Positions 48,460-57,515 of a DNA stretch of 64,000 nucleotides are shown one piece after another (positions within the stretch are counted from its first letter, which is position 1; each line of letters begins with the position of its first letter). The stretch covers positions 186,001-250,000 of the forward strand of contig NZ_VEIO01000002.1 of the NCBI RefSeq assembly GCF_007680605.1, in the 5' to 3' direction. The position numbers were made by a program, and so were the translations under genes. Source of the stretch: Paenibacillus xylanexedens (lineage in GTDB: Bacteria > Bacillota > Bacilli > Paenibacillales > Paenibacillaceae). The notes beneath the pieces are model-generated. The model made no database searches. It was given only the letters and a program-made list of their open reading frames with translations, and had not been told where the DNA came from.

Positions 48460-49161
48460 ATGACGCTCGAAAGACGGATGAATCGGCATTTGGAGAGTTT
48501 GTTTGCAGGTGTACAGGATACATTGGAGCATCGGGAGTTGAAAGAAGAAATTCGCAGCAACCTCGCCGCACGAATCGATGATTATCTGGCCGAAGGCATG
48601 AGCGAGGAGCAAGCTTTCCAGACAGCGATACAGCATATGGATGGTATGGAACAATTCATGAGTGATTACCGACTCGTGAAACGTATTCCTTACTGGACAG
48701 CATTGTGGCAATCGACCTTGATCTACAGCCTGGTTGCCTGGATTATCACGATTCCTACACGAGTGATGTTAGGCGGTACTGCTCTGAACAATCTGCTTTT
48801 GCTCATTAGCCTGATTGTGGGCGCTGCTTATGTCGTTTATTTGATGAGCAACAGGGAGAATGGCAATGGATCTTCCAATCCAGATCATACAACGCGGATT
48901 CGTATGCCCATTTTGAAGCAGTGGCAACGCAGAGCATGGTGGCTGTGGGCGGCAGTCGTACTTGCGCTTTGGGGTACGCAGGCGGCTTTGCGGTTTGGAA
49001 GCAATATTTGGTTTAACCGACCCTTTCAGGTGAATGGACCCTACCAGCTCGCTGTCATTTTGTTTGCTTTTGCGTTACCGCTACTTAGTATCCTCATTCC
49101 CTTGGTCGTTCACCGGGCATACCGGATCGTTAGCAAATATGAAGTGAGTGATGGCATATGA
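48460..49161 (+). CDS. Membrane protein with HAAS/permease-prefix domain
   Basis: 233 aa. The N-terminal cytoplasmic helical domain (residues about 10-70: LESLFAGVQDTLEHRELKEE...MSEEQAFQTAIQHMDG) is the HAAS-type module that typically sits beside PadR regulators. Four hydrophobic segments follow (about 80-100, 104-125, 150-172 and 190-213). It starts 2 bases after the padR stop, so co-expression is nearly certain. The function is unknown; such PadR-HAAS pairs are linked to envelope stress or sporulation-related regulation. Confidence 0.75.
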   Translation: MTLERRMNRHLESLFAGVQDTLEHRELKEEIRSNLAARIDDYLAEGMSEEQAFQTAIQHMDGMEQFMSDYRLVKRIPYWTALWQSTLIYSLVAWIITIPTRVMLGGTALNNLLLLISLIVGAAYVVYLMSNRENGNGSSNPDHTTRIRMPILKQWQRRAWWLWAAVVLALWGTQAALRFGSNIWFNRPFQVNGPYQLAVILFAFALPLLSILIPLVVHRAYRIVSKYEVSDGI

Positions 49162-49718
49162 ACGGAAAAAACCTGTGGATTGTTTCCTTATTTATTATCG
49201 GGTTATTGGGTCTTGTCGTGGTGGAAGGGTTCATTAATCCTAAAATTGCGGCAGATCAGAGTCGATATGAAGCCGAGCAGAATAGTCCGCTGACGCATGA
49301 TTTTACTGCCTTGGCCAAATATCAGAATGCATACATGGGGAATTTCTCTAATCTAAGTCATCTGAATCAGAATCTGCCGTTACATGAGCAGTTGGATGGC
49401 TATCAGCTGTTTCCTGAGACATTGACCGCTCAGATTAATTACAGTGTGAATACAGATGAGATGGATGCGGTGCAACTTGATCGAATCCTCGTGTATAACG
49501 CTCTTGCAAACTTTGTACTGATCGATAATCTGGAACAGATTGTCTACCAGTTCAAAGACACACGGGTTGTATTTGAACGTAAGCTCGCGCAGCGATGGGC
49601 TGGAACAGAGCTTAAAGCGCTACAGAAGCCGGAGCGCTGGGATTCTATCGTTCGCGAGAAGCTGGTGGAACCGGCTGACGTGCGGGCTTTATTTTCACAA
49701 ATTGTTGACAATTCTTAG
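49158..49718 (+). CDS. Single-span exported protein of unknown function in the padR operon
   Basis: A 186-aa protein with one N-terminal membrane anchor (residues about 7-25) and an extracytoplasmic domain with no recognised motif. The segment DRILVYNALANFVLIDNLEQ and its helical texture resemble DUF4825-like proteins, but this is only an impression. The ATG overlaps the upstream stop by 4 bases. It is the last gene of the padR operon. Confidence 0.65.
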   Translation: MNGKNLWIVSLFIIGLLGLVVVEGFINPKIAADQSRYEAEQNSPLTHDFTALAKYQNAYMGNFSNLSHLNQNLPLHEQLDGYQLFPETLTAQINYSVNTDEMDAVQLDRILVYNALANFVLIDNLEQIVYQFKDTRVVFERKLAQRWAGTELKALQKPERWDSIVREKLVEPADVRALFSQIVDNS

Positions 49719-49846
49719 GGTTGAATTCGCTGGAAATGGGCAAGGTGCTCGACTCTTCTCTCATGCTATGTTATTATAAGGCTCTGATAACGTGGTAACG
49801 AACTAAAGCGTTTGAGCTTGGTCATAGACATGGAGGGGTACGAGAG

Positions 49847-50617
49847 ATGAGAAAGAAAGCAATTCTACTATTATTTATTAGCATATGTATGATCATTATG
49901 GCGGGCTGTTCCAGCTCGGCAAGTAAAGACGAGAATACGATCATTGTAGGGATCGACGATAAGTTTGCTCCAATGGGATTCCGGGATGAGAAGAATGAAA
50001 TTGTCGGGTTCGACATTGATTATGCCCGTGCAGCTGCGGAGAAAATGGGTAAAAAGGTGACTTTCCAGCCGATTGATTGGTCTTCCAAAGAGTCGGAGCT
50101 TAACAGCGGCCGGATCGATATGATCTGGAACGGATACACGATTACAGACGAGCGCAAAGAGAAAGTGCTTTTCACCAAGCCTTATCTGGAGAACAGTCAA
50201 GTTGCGATTACTCTGGCAGACTCCCCGATTACGAAGCTGGATGAACTGGATGGCAAAAACGTAGGATTGCAGGCACTGTCCTCAGCGGCAGATGCGCTGG
50301 CGGCAAGTCCTCTAAAGGATAAAGTTAAAGCTTCCGAATTCAAAGATAATGTACTGGCGCTGACTGATCTGAAAACGAAACGTCTGGACGCAGTCATCAT
50401 TGATGAAGTGGTCGCAAGATATTATATGTCGAAGGAAGAAGGCACCTTCAAATTGCTGGACGAATCGCTGGCGCCAGAGCAATATGGCATCGGGATCAAA
50501 AAAGGCAATGAAGAACTTCTCAATCAGCTGCAAAATGCGCTGGATGAGCTGAACACGGACGGCCAAGCCGCTGAAATCTCTAAGAAATGGCTTGGTGAGG
50601 ACAAGGTTCTGAAGTAA
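49847..50617 (+). CDS. Polar amino acid ABC transporter substrate-binding lipoprotein
   Basis: A 256-aa family 3 solute-binding protein. The signal peptide has lipobox MAGC (Cys about 20). The mature part shows IIVGIDDKFAPMGFRDEKNE, VGFDIDYARAAAEKMG (the family 3 signature), WNGYTITDERKEKVLFTKPY and IGIKKGNEELL. The residues are typical of cystine/glutamine-type binding proteins; the ligand is not certain. The permease and ATPase genes follow, completing an importer. Confidence 0.9.
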   Translation: MRKKAILLLFISICMIIMAGCSSSASKDENTIIVGIDDKFAPMGFRDEKNEIVGFDIDYARAAAEKMGKKVTFQPIDWSSKESELNSGRIDMIWNGYTITDERKEKVLFTKPYLENSQVAITLADSPITKLDELDGKNVGLQALSSAADALAASPLKDKVKASEFKDNVLALTDLKTKRLDAVIIDEVVARYYMSKEEGTFKLLDESLAPEQYGIGIKKGNEELLNQLQNALDELNTDGQAAEISKKWLGEDKVLK

Positions 50618-50790
50618 AAGATGAATTTGTGAGTTTGAAAGTATTCAGGTGAAATACACCTGACAAATAATGATGTGAGCTTTTCCCGGTTTGGGAAACT
50701 GTACTCACGAAAACGATGACCCCGTATTCCATGCTGGAGCGATATGCTTCCAAGGAGTGCGGGGTTAACAGATTAGAGGAGAACTAATTC

Positions 50791-51450
50791 ATGAATTGGG
50801 ACTATATTTCAACGATTATAAAACCGATGCTGGAAGGTGCACAAACGACGATTTTCTTATTTTTACTTGCGATTGTGCTATCGGTACCCCTGGGATTCGC
50901 GGTAACATTGGCGATGCGGAGCCAGTTCAAACCGCTGGCGTGGATTGCACACACATACGTCTATGTGATGCGTGGGACACCGTTACTTTTGCAAGTATTA
51001 TTTTTCTGTTTCGGCCTTCCATTACTTCCGGTCATCGGAGAGTATCTGGTCTTTGATCGTTTCATTGCAGCGGCCATCGCATTTATATTGAACTATGCAG
51101 CTTACTTCGCCGAAATCTTCCGGGGTGGATTGTTGTCCATTGATAAAGGGCAGCATGAAGCGGCCAAAGTGCTTGGACTCACAAAGTGGCAGACCATGAC
51201 GAAGGTCATCATTCCACAGATGGTTCGGGTAGTACTGCCAGCGACAGCAAATGAGGCAATTACGCTGGTTAAGGATACGGCATTGCTCTACGCTGTCGCT
51301 GTACCCGAGTTGCTCTATTATGCGCAAGCCGCAGTGAATCGGGACTTGCAACTCATTCCATTTTTCGTAGCGGCGATTATGTATTTGCTTATGACTCTGG
51401 TGCTTACCTTGTTATTCAAGGTTCTGGAGAAGCGCTTTTCGTATGAATAA
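50791..51450 (+). CDS. Polar amino acid ABC transporter permease
   Basis: A 219-aa permease of the HisM/GlnP type with five hydrophobic segments. The EAA loop is EAAKVLGLTKWQTMTKVIIPQ and the signature YVYVMRGTPLLLQVLFF lies near residue 50. AGAGGAGAAC precedes the ATG. The 173 bases before it hold a GC-rich inverted repeat (ACCCCG...CGGGGT, 50718-50766) that may moderate transcription between the binding protein and the permease. Confidence 0.92.
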   Translation: MNWDYISTIIKPMLEGAQTTIFLFLLAIVLSVPLGFAVTLAMRSQFKPLAWIAHTYVYVMRGTPLLLQVLFFCFGLPLLPVIGEYLVFDRFIAAAIAFILNYAAYFAEIFRGGLLSIDKGQHEAAKVLGLTKWQTMTKVIIPQMVRVVLPATANEAITLVKDTALLYAVAVPELLYYAQAAVNRDLQLIPFFVAAIMYLLMTLVLTLLFKVLEKRFSYE

Positions 51451-51483
51451 ATCAAATCTGTTCAATCAAAGGACTGTCTGCAT

Positions 51484-52239
51484 ATGACCTATAGTATAGA
51501 AGTAAATCAGTTGAAAAAATCATTTGGCACGCTGGATGTGCTGAAACAAGTCTCTTTTAACGTGGCGCCAGGGGAAGTGATTGCAGTTATTGGACCTTCC
51601 GGTTCGGGGAAAAGCACGATGCTGCGCAGCCTGATCCACCTGGAAGACGTTACGGGCGGAACGATTCGCATTCAGAATCAGTCGCTGGTGGACGATGGAA
51701 GGTACGCAGGGGTTGCCGAGATTCGGAAGATTACGGATCGTATGGGCATGGTGTTTCAGCATTTTAACTTGTTTCCGCATCTGACTGTACAGGCGAACCT
51801 GGAACTCGCACCGAAGACGTTGAAAAAAGAGAGTGCCAAAGTCATTCGTAGCCGCAGTGCGGAATTACTTGCCAAGGTTGGACTGTCGGACAAGGCCGAT
51901 GCTTATCCGTCGAATCTGTCCGGTGGACAGAAGCAGCGCGTAGCGATTGCCCGCGCTCTGATGATGCAGCCGGATATCCTTCTTTTTGATGAGCCGACTT
52001 CGGCTCTCGACCCGGAGCTAACGGGAGAAGTACTTCGCGTCATCAAGCAATTGGCACAGGAAAACATGACGATGATGATTGTCACGCATGAGATGAGCTT
52101 TGCTCGCGATGTTGCGGATCGTGTCTTCTTCATGGACAATGGCGAAATTGCCGAGCAAGGCCCGCCAGATCAACTCTTTGGTTCGCCAAAGCTCGCACGT
52201 ACCCAGACGTTTTTGAAACGGGTGGATATGGAAGAGTAA
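51484..52239 (+). CDS. Polar amino acid ABC transporter ATP-binding protein
   Basis: A 251-aa GlnQ-type ATPase: Walker [14 protein letters not shown]-loop [18 protein letters not shown], signature LSGGQKQR, Walker [13 protein letters not shown] and H-loop IVTHEMSFA. It is the third gene of the importer operon. A CRISPR leader starts 22 bases after its stop. Confidence 0.93.
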   Translation: MTYSIEVNQLKKSFGTLDVLKQVSFNVAPGEVIAVIGPSGSGKSTMLRSLIHLEDVTGGTIRIQNQSLVDDGRYAGVAEIRKITDRMGMVFQHFNLFPHLTVQANLELAPKTLKKESAKVIRSRSAELLAKVGLSDKADAYPSNLSGGQKQRVAIARALMMQPDILLFDEPTSALDPELTGEVLRVIKQLAQENMTMMIVTHEMSFARDVADRVFFMDNGEIAEQGPPDQLFGSPKLARTQTFLKRVDMEE

Positions 52240-52260
52240 CGGTGGAGCGTGATTTAAAAC

Positions 52261-52453
52261 AGGTGCGAATGCCAAGCTCCCATGAAATCCCTGGGGGATT
52301 CGCACCTGACCATAGGCTAATTTGAACCCTTTTGGCAAATTACCTTGAATATTTTAGGTTTTTTATATTAAGATGAAACTGATTAGTAGATGAATTAAAC
52401 GAGAACACGTAATAAAGTATACAATCTATGCTTTTATTACGTGTTTTTTTGCT
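52261..52453 (+). promoter_or_regulatory. CRISPR leader 1
   Basis: Starts with the stem AGGTGCGAAT (52261) / ATTCGCACCT (ending 52307) enclosing GCCAAGCTCCCATG and CCTGGGGG. It has TTTTGGCA at 52330 and ends with the perfect inverted repeat ACACGTAATAAA / TTTATTACGTGT (52405-52444) plus a T-run and GCT. The stem-to-repeat distance (about 147 bases) is shared with the leaders at 57064 and 59762. Confidence 0.85.
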
Positions 52454-52756
52454 GTCGCACTCCGTATGGAGTGCGTGGATTGAAATCTTTATCTTTTTGA
52501 AGTTTTTCAGCAATTGCCGAGTCGCACTCCGTATGGAGTACGTGGATTGAAATCTGCAAGAGCTCAGCGTTCAGGTCGGACACATCTGGTCGCACTCCGT
52601 ATGGAGTGTGTGGATTGAAATAAATTCGTAGCAATCGTAGAGGGAATCCTATTAGCGTCGCACTCCGTATAGAGTACGTGGATTGAAATTCACCAGCCGC
52701 GTCATTATCCGTCCCGATCACGAGTCGTGCTCTGTTTAGAGTGCGTGGATCGAAAT
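52454..52756 (+). CRISPR. CRISPR array 1, five repeats, type I-C-like
   Basis: 33-bp repeats begin GTCGCACTCCGTATGGAG and end GTGGATTGAAAT, at 52454, 52521, 52589, 52657 and 52724. The four spacers are 34, 35, 35 and 34 bases and unrelated to each other. The last repeat is degenerate (GTCGTGCTCTGTTTAGAG, ATCGAAAT), as expected at the leader-distal end. The repeat ending and hairpin resemble type I-C repeats. No cas gene lies in the window. Confidence 0.95.
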
Positions 52757-52815
52757 AGGATATGGAACTTTAGATATCATGTCTGATTTTCCCGGCTTCG
52801 CTTACACCTAACACG

Positions 52816-53010
52816 CTAACGATCACACAGGAGCTTATTTTGCGATTTCAGCGACCATTGAAAATCTAACGATCACCACAAGCGCTATTTGGGCTCAAAT
52901 CCTCAAAATGTAGCGTGAATCGCTGTATTTCAAGTAAATAAGGTTTCTGGTGATCGTTAGAATTTTAAAATGGCTGAAAAGGGTTAAATAGGGTCTCTGG
53001 TGATCGTTAG
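52816..53010. repeat. 195-bp four-box dyad repeat, copy 4
   Basis: Forward boxes at 52816 and 52866, inverted boxes ending 52960 and 53010. It lies 60 bases after the end of CRISPR array 1. The stretch 53011-53271 beyond it has two imperfect 23-bp direct repeats (CCGGAGATCG core at 53021 and 53066) and a possible promoter TTGACT (53226)/TAACAT. Confidence 0.95.
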
Positions 53011-53271
53011 AATTCGGGAAGCCGGAGATCGTCCACAGTAGGGGGAATCTGGTATCTGGTAAACCGGAGATCGCCCATACTAGTGTTCATTTAGAACGAA
53101 AGTTTTCCAAAAAAAATATAGGTGGGAGAAACCTCCAGTTCATATACTCTACCCGAGAGACACGCTTCACCATTTTTGATAAAACTTTGAGCCGGTTGGT
53201 TCATGCAGTCTTTAGTGTTATAGTTTTGACTGCGGGTGTATTTTACATAACATATTAGGAGTACGATCAAT

Positions 53272-53643
53272 ATGTTGCTGATTACTAGAAACTTAATAGA
53301 TCGACTAATCGAACCTTACAAAGAAGCCGATATGCTGGCCTGTTACGTTACATCACAAGGGATTTCCTCAACGACAACTCGAGCTATATTGCTGATCAAT
53401 CATGACGTGCTTAAAATTTTGTTCCTCAATTTATTTTCTTCCAAAGTTGTTCAAATGGTTCGAATACCACTTTCAGATCTGGAGCAACAGCGACTCAAAT
53501 CCGGGGTTTCGTTGGCGTCGATATGGTCATTTCAGTCTCATGGCATTCATTATCGGTTTAGCATCATCAAAAAAATGCTTACGCTCGGCTCCATGCAAGC
53601 AGTGTTTCTAAAGTTTGTTGAAGAACATGTTGTGAGAGCCTGA
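53272..53643 (+). CDS. 123-aa protein of unknown function (bacterial PH-like texture)
   Basis: TTAGGAGT precedes ATG 53272 at good spacing. The sequence alternates hydrophobic and polar residues as in a small alpha/beta protein (ADMLACYVTSQG, ARAILLINHDVLKILFLNL, VVQMVRIPLSDLEQQRLK). This resembles bacterial PH-domain proteins with a trailing helix, but I do not assign it. It is a lone gene between a 195-bp repeat and a convergent YhgE/Pip gene, in the accessory-looking part of the window. Confidence 0.6.
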   Translation: MLLITRNLIDRLIEPYKEADMLACYVTSQGISSTTTRAILLINHDVLKILFLNLFSSKVVQMVRIPLSDLEQQRLKSGVSLASIWSFQSHGIHYRFSIIKKMLTLGSMQAVFLKFVEEHVVRA

Positions 53644-53827
53644 CGATATGTATAAAATCTTTTGGCGTATAACGTGAAATCAGCAAAGGCTATCATATTA
53701 GTTAAAAAAGCAAATTAACAAAAGCAAACTAAAAAGGCATATCCTTTATGTCAGACTTGCTGTGATGAAGCGAGTCAGAACAATGGATATGCCTTTTACA
53801 TTTCTATACCAAATCAGAATCTCTGGC

Positions 53828-56014
53828 CTAAGCTTGAAGCACAGCTTCACTACCAAGACTTTCGTTTCGGGCCGTGCGATGTTTCAGGAAATACGTTAAC
53901 GTACCGACCAGACCGAGAACGGCGAAGATGCACAGAATACCGATCTGATCCCAGGCGACGCCGAATTGTCCGCTGGAGATGACCGCTTTGTATCCCGTTA
54001 CGGAGTATGTCATTGGTAGCCATGGGTTGAACACTTTCAGCCAGTTCGGAATGAGTTCCAGTGGGAACGTTCCCGCGCTGGTGGTGAGTTGGAAGATGAG
54101 CAGCAGGATGGCAATGAACCGTCCCGGATTTTCCAACCAAGTTACCAATGCCTGAATGATGTACATGAAGCTCAGACTCGTCACAAAGCTGAACAAAAGG
54201 AATAACGGCACACTCTGTACCTTCAGGCCAAGTCCGTATAACACCAGCCCGGAAGCGAGCAAAGATTGAACGCCACTCATAATGGTGAACGCAAGGGTTT
54301 TGCTGACAAATCGATTCCAGCCACTTGCCTCACTCACACTGCTGCCACGTGTTGGCACAACCAGCGTTGCAATCAACGCACCGACAAATAATCCGAGTGA
54401 GAGAAAATAGGGCGAAAAACCTGTGCCGTAGTTGGGCACTTCGTTTAATTTGTGTTCATCGACATGAACCGGTTCGGCATACATCGTTACCAGTTCATCG
54501 GTCTTTTTGACACTGCTCGTTTGCTGCGCAGCGTCGTTTAATTTGGTGGCGAGTTCACCGGAACCGTCGGTTAACTTGATCGTGCCTTCTTGTAGCTTAT
54601 CAGCACCATCAGCCAGCTTATTAGATCCGTCCGTAAGGGTGGAAACTCCACCCTCCAGCTGGTTTACGCCAGACAGCAGCTTACTTGCGCCAGCATTCAG
54701 TTGCTCTGATCCTGTTGCCAGTTTGGCACCGCCAGCGGCGGCTTCGTTCAATTTGGCATTGAATTGGTTAAGCCCGGCGCTCAGCTTTTCTTGTCCGCCG
54801 GATAACTGTGTAGCGCCTTGTACCAGCTGTTCTTCACCTTGAACCAACTGGCTACTGCCTTGATGCAATTGTTGCTGTGCAGCTTGCAGTTGCTGACTTC
54901 CGGCAACGAGCTGCTGTCCGCCTTGATATACCTGCTCACTGCCAGCGGCAACGGCTTGGCTAGCTGCGAGTAGCTGTTGAACAGCGGGGCTGGCTGCCAG
55001 TTCGGGATTGGACTTCGCTAGCTGAGCCAGGCCTTGGGCGACCGCTTTGGCGCCCTCGGTGACTTTGCCGCTGCCCTCCACGGAAGTTTGCAGTCCGGCG
55101 GTCAGCTTGGCACTGCCTTGTTCGGTAGCTGCGAGTCCGGCGTCCAGTTTGGACGCGCCTTCCTGCGCAGCTTGGATACCGGCATGCAGCTGTTTGCTGC
55201 CAGCTGCCGCCTGTGTTGCGCCGTCACCCAACTTGGTGCCGGCGGCGGCTAATTGTGCGAGACCACTGGATAATGTGCTCGCGCCAGTGTGAAGATCACC
55301 TGTGCCTTTGGCAAGGGTGGTTGTGCCTTCTTTTAACGAAACGGCGCCGGTTTGCAGCTTGCCTGCACCGTCAGCCAGTTTCGCCAGGTTTTCTTTTAAC
55401 GTAACCGCCCCTTCGTCCAGTTTGCTTGCTCCATCATGAATTTTACCTGCGCCATCTCCGGCATCTGCCAAACCGTCCGAGATTTTCTCGACCTTATCCA
55501 GCAGGGTTTCGGTATATGATTCTGTGACTTTGGCAGAGACTTTGGAGCGAATCTGTTTGACCGCTGTGCCGCCGATCTGACCCGCAAGGAAATTGTAACC
55601 TTCGTTGGGCTCGTAGATCAGCTCAGCCGGAGCGGGATGCTCATCCATCAGGGTAGTTGCTTTGGCGGAAAAGTCCTCCGGAATGACAATGGTCATGTAA
55701 TATTTGTTGTCCTTCATGCCTTGTTCTGCCTGGTTGCGAGTGACGAACTGCCAGTTGAAATCATCGCTTTTTTTCAGCTCATCGACCAGATTCTGGCCGA
55801 CTTCTAGCGATTTGTCATTGTAAACCGCACCCCGATCCGTGTTGACCACGGCTACAGGTAATTCATTCATTTTGCCGTATGGGTCCCAGAAGGCGTTCAG
55901 GAACAGTCCGCTATATAACACGGGAATGAACAGTACAACGAGGATTGGAATAAATACTTTTGGTTTCTTGAAGGCGGATTTCAGATCCTGCCCAAATACA
56001 CGAAATGATTTCAT
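53828..56014 (-). CDS. YhgE/Pip-family membrane protein (ABC-2-like ends, long Gly/Ala-rich repeat ectodomain)
   Basis: 728 aa. The N-terminal membrane span is VFIPILVVLFIPVLYSGLFL, followed by NAFWDPYGKMNELPVAVVNT typical of the YhgE/Pip family. A long extracytoplasmic domain at residues about 190-510 consists of about thirty short repeats of the form L..GA..L..G (for example LDEGAVTLKENLAKLADGAG). Five or six membrane spans (about 535-710) follow, including an ABC-2-like fold. Relatives include phage-receptor proteins (YueB/Pip) and EsaA-like type VII secretion parts. The next gene upstream encodes a TetR regulator (B. subtilis yhgD-yhgE order). GAGAGAACATC precedes the ATG. Confidence 0.85.
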   Translation of the reverse strand: MKSFRVFGQDLKSAFKKPKVFIPILVVLFIPVLYSGLFLNAFWDPYGKMNELPVAVVNTDRGAVYNDKSLEVGQNLVDELKKSDDFNWQFVTRNQAEQGMKDNKYYMTIVIPEDFSAKATTLMDEHPAPAELIYEPNEGYNFLAGQIGGTAVKQIRSKVSAKVTESYTETLLDKVEKISDGLADAGDGAGKIHDGASKLDEGAVTLKENLAKLADGAGKLQTGAVSLKEGTTTLAKGTGDLHTGASTLSSGLAQLAAAGTKLGDGATQAAAGSKQLHAGIQAAQEGASKLDAGLAATEQGSAKLTAGLQTSVEGSGKVTEGAKAVAQGLAQLAKSNPELAASPAVQQLLAASQAVAAGSEQVYQGGQQLVAGSQQLQAAQQQLHQGSSQLVQGEEQLVQGATQLSGGQEKLSAGLNQFNAKLNEAAAGGAKLATGSEQLNAGASKLLSGVNQLEGGVSTLTDGSNKLADGADKLQEGTIKLTDGSGELATKLNDAAQQTSSVKKTDELVTMYAEPVHVDEHKLNEVPNYGTGFSPYFLSLGLFVGALIATLVVPTRGSSVSEASGWNRFVSKTLAFTIMSGVQSLLASGLVLYGLGLKVQSVPLFLLFSFVTSLSFMYIIQALVTWLENPGRFIAILLLIFQLTTSAGTFPLELIPNWLKVFNPWLPMTYSVTGYKAVISSGQFGVAWDQIGILCIFAVLGLVGTLTYFLKHRTARNESLGSEAVLQA

Positions 56015-56090
56015 GATGTTCTCTCCCTATCTTACGCTTATCCCTTGTTTCTCTATTTAGTATGGTATGTGTGCGTCCGCGGGCGTTTCT

Positions 56091-56669
56091 CTAGGTGGGG
56101 GATAATCCATTTTTGAGAAAAAGACCTACAAACGCTTTGATCTGATCCTTGTGCAAAGTAGGATGCGCTTTATTCCAATCGGATGTTAGGCTGACGTATA
56201 ACTTCAGTAGCACAAACGAGACCAGCTTGGGATCGTCGGTACGAATCTGCTGTAATTCCATGGCACGACTCACCTGACGCTCGAGGTATTCGAGAATGGC
56301 TTTCTCTACTTTTTGCAGACCCTCTCTCGCTTGGGGTGTTCCGAAATCGTTAACCTCTTGGAAAAGCTTGATCAGCAGCTCATGCTCCTCCCGATATTCC
56401 AGCAACGAGTCCATACTCCGATGCACGTTATCCAGAAAAGAGTGTTCCTCCTTCACCGTCTGCTCCGTAATCCGTTTCATGTCTGCAATAATCGAGCGCA
56501 GGATCTCATCAAACAATTCTTCTTTGTTCTCGAAAAAGGTATAGATCGTTCCTTTGCCCACATTGGCCAGTCTCGCCACTTGCTCCATCGTTGTGGCTTT
56601 GTAGCCAAACAAGGCAAAGGATTTCTCGGCAGAGTCCATCACCTGTTGCCTTCGATCTATCGTTTTCAC
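56091..56669 (-). CDS. TetR-family transcriptional regulator (YhgD-like)
   Basis: 192 aa from GTG 56669 (VKTIDRRQQVMDSAEKSF), which follows AAGGAGGTG at ideal spacing. The frame is open to 56726 but without a second binding site. The helix-turn-helix is TMEQVARLANVGKGTIYTFF and the rest is all-helical ligand domain. It very likely represses the YhgE/Pip gene downstream (77 bases between genes) and itself. A candidate operator with arms TGACCA/TGGTCA lies at 56843. Confidence 0.88.
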   Translation of the reverse strand: MKTIDRRQQVMDSAEKSFALFGYKATTMEQVARLANVGKGTIYTFFENKEELFDEILRSIIADMKRITEQTVKEEHSFLDNVHRSMDSLLEYREEHELLIKLFQEVNDFGTPQAREGLQKVEKAILEYLERQVSRAMELQQIRTDDPKLVSFVLLKLYVSLTSDWNKAHPTLHKDQIKAFVGLFLKNGLSPT

Positions 56670-56842
56670 GGCTATGCACCTCCTTGGGGGCTGACGTGTG
56701 TAATGGGTGAAGCGGGTAAAACACAAGAAGCAGTGTTAAGCAGTAGAAACTTTTGAAAATGGTGAAGCTGGTTGAAGCACAGGTTGAAGCAAGTTGAAAC
56801 AATTATGACTGGTTTTTAAAAGGATGAACCTAACCTTTCGAT

Positions 56843-56865
56843 TGACCAGTTTACCATTTTGGTCA
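56843..56865. promoter_or_regulatory. Candidate TetR operator
   Basis: TGACCA-n11-TGGTCA, with an extra GGTC repeat right after it (56868), 174 bases upstream of the tetR start. No good promoter was seen beside it, so this is tentative. The remaining stretch up to 57063 is purine-rich with nothing recognised. Confidence 0.45.
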
Positions 56866-57063
56866 GTTGGTCGTTATTTAATGTAGCACTTGTGTATGAG
56901 GATGGATGTGATCTATGTCATAGTTTGGAAAGTGAACGTTGTGATGGTGGGGTGGGGAGAAGTTGGAGGAGTAGGGAAAGGGGGAGACTTGAAAAGGATA
57001 GTAGGAGTGGGAGGTACATAGAAACGTAGGAAGATTAAGTAGAGAGTAGAAAGTGATTTATGC

Positions 57064-57256
57064 GGTGTGAATGTGAAGCTCACATGAAAACCCCGGGGGA
57101 TTCGCACCTTGAAAGTAGTGAAAACAGGGCATTTTGATACCTTTTGGCATCATTGAGCTGGAAAAAGATTGAATTCGTTGGCGGGAACACATAGAATAGT
57201 AGTGTAAAAACGTAGTTTTGTGACGTATAGGTATGTACTATACGTGTTTTTTCGCT
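57064..57256 (+). promoter_or_regulatory. CRISPR leader 2
   Basis: Stem GGTGTGAAT (57064) / ATTCGCACC (ending 57108) enclosing GAAGCTCACATG and CCCCGGGGG. It has TTTTGGCA at 57142, then the perfect inverted repeat ACGTATAG-gtatgta-CTATACGT (57223-57245) plus GTTTTTTCGCT just before the first repeat. Confidence 0.85.
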
Positions 57257-57492
57257 GTCGCACTCCGTATGGAGTGCGTGGATTGAAATTCCCGGGTCCT
57301 TTTGTCATTGAGGTGACGATATGAGTCGCACTCCGTATGGAGTGCGTGGATTGAAATCTTTTCCATATTCTCAGCTGCAGCTACGCTTGGTAGTAGCACT
57401 CCGTATGGAGTGCATGGATTAAGTACGAAGAATCTCGGCAATTTCCAAATTGTGAAAGTGTCACACTCCGTATGGAGTGTGTGGATTAAAAT
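57257..57492 (+). CRISPR. CRISPR array 2, four repeats, two of them degenerate
   Basis: Repeats at 57257 and 57325 are identical to those of array 1. The third (57393, GTAGCACTCC, GCATGGATTAAGT) and fourth (57460, GTCACACTCC, GTGTGGATTAAAAT) are decayed. Spacers are 35, 35 and 34 bases. The array ends 23 bases before the start codon of the gene at 57516. Confidence 0.93.
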
Positions 57493-57515
57493 CATAGAGG
57501 GTAGTCGGTATCAAA

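Noticed and set aside
50718..50766. ACCCCG/CGGGGT inverted repeat read as a terminator between binding protein and permease
   Set aside because: No T-run follows and the three transporter genes belong together; at most it attenuates.
52437..52721. Minus-strand open frame across CRISPR array 1 (protein with repeated HTPYGVRP/HTECD phrases)
   Set aside because: The phrases are translations of the CRISPR repeat; this is a classic spurious gene over an array.
54507..55404. Several plus-strand open frames opposite the YhgE/Pip gene
   Set aside because: Low-complexity mirror frames of the repetitive ectodomain; no binding sites, and the minus-strand gene explains the sequence.
57238..57495. Minus-strand open frame across CRISPR array 2
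   Set aside because: Same artefact: repeated HTECD/YGV phrases come from repeat units, and there is no ribosome binding site.
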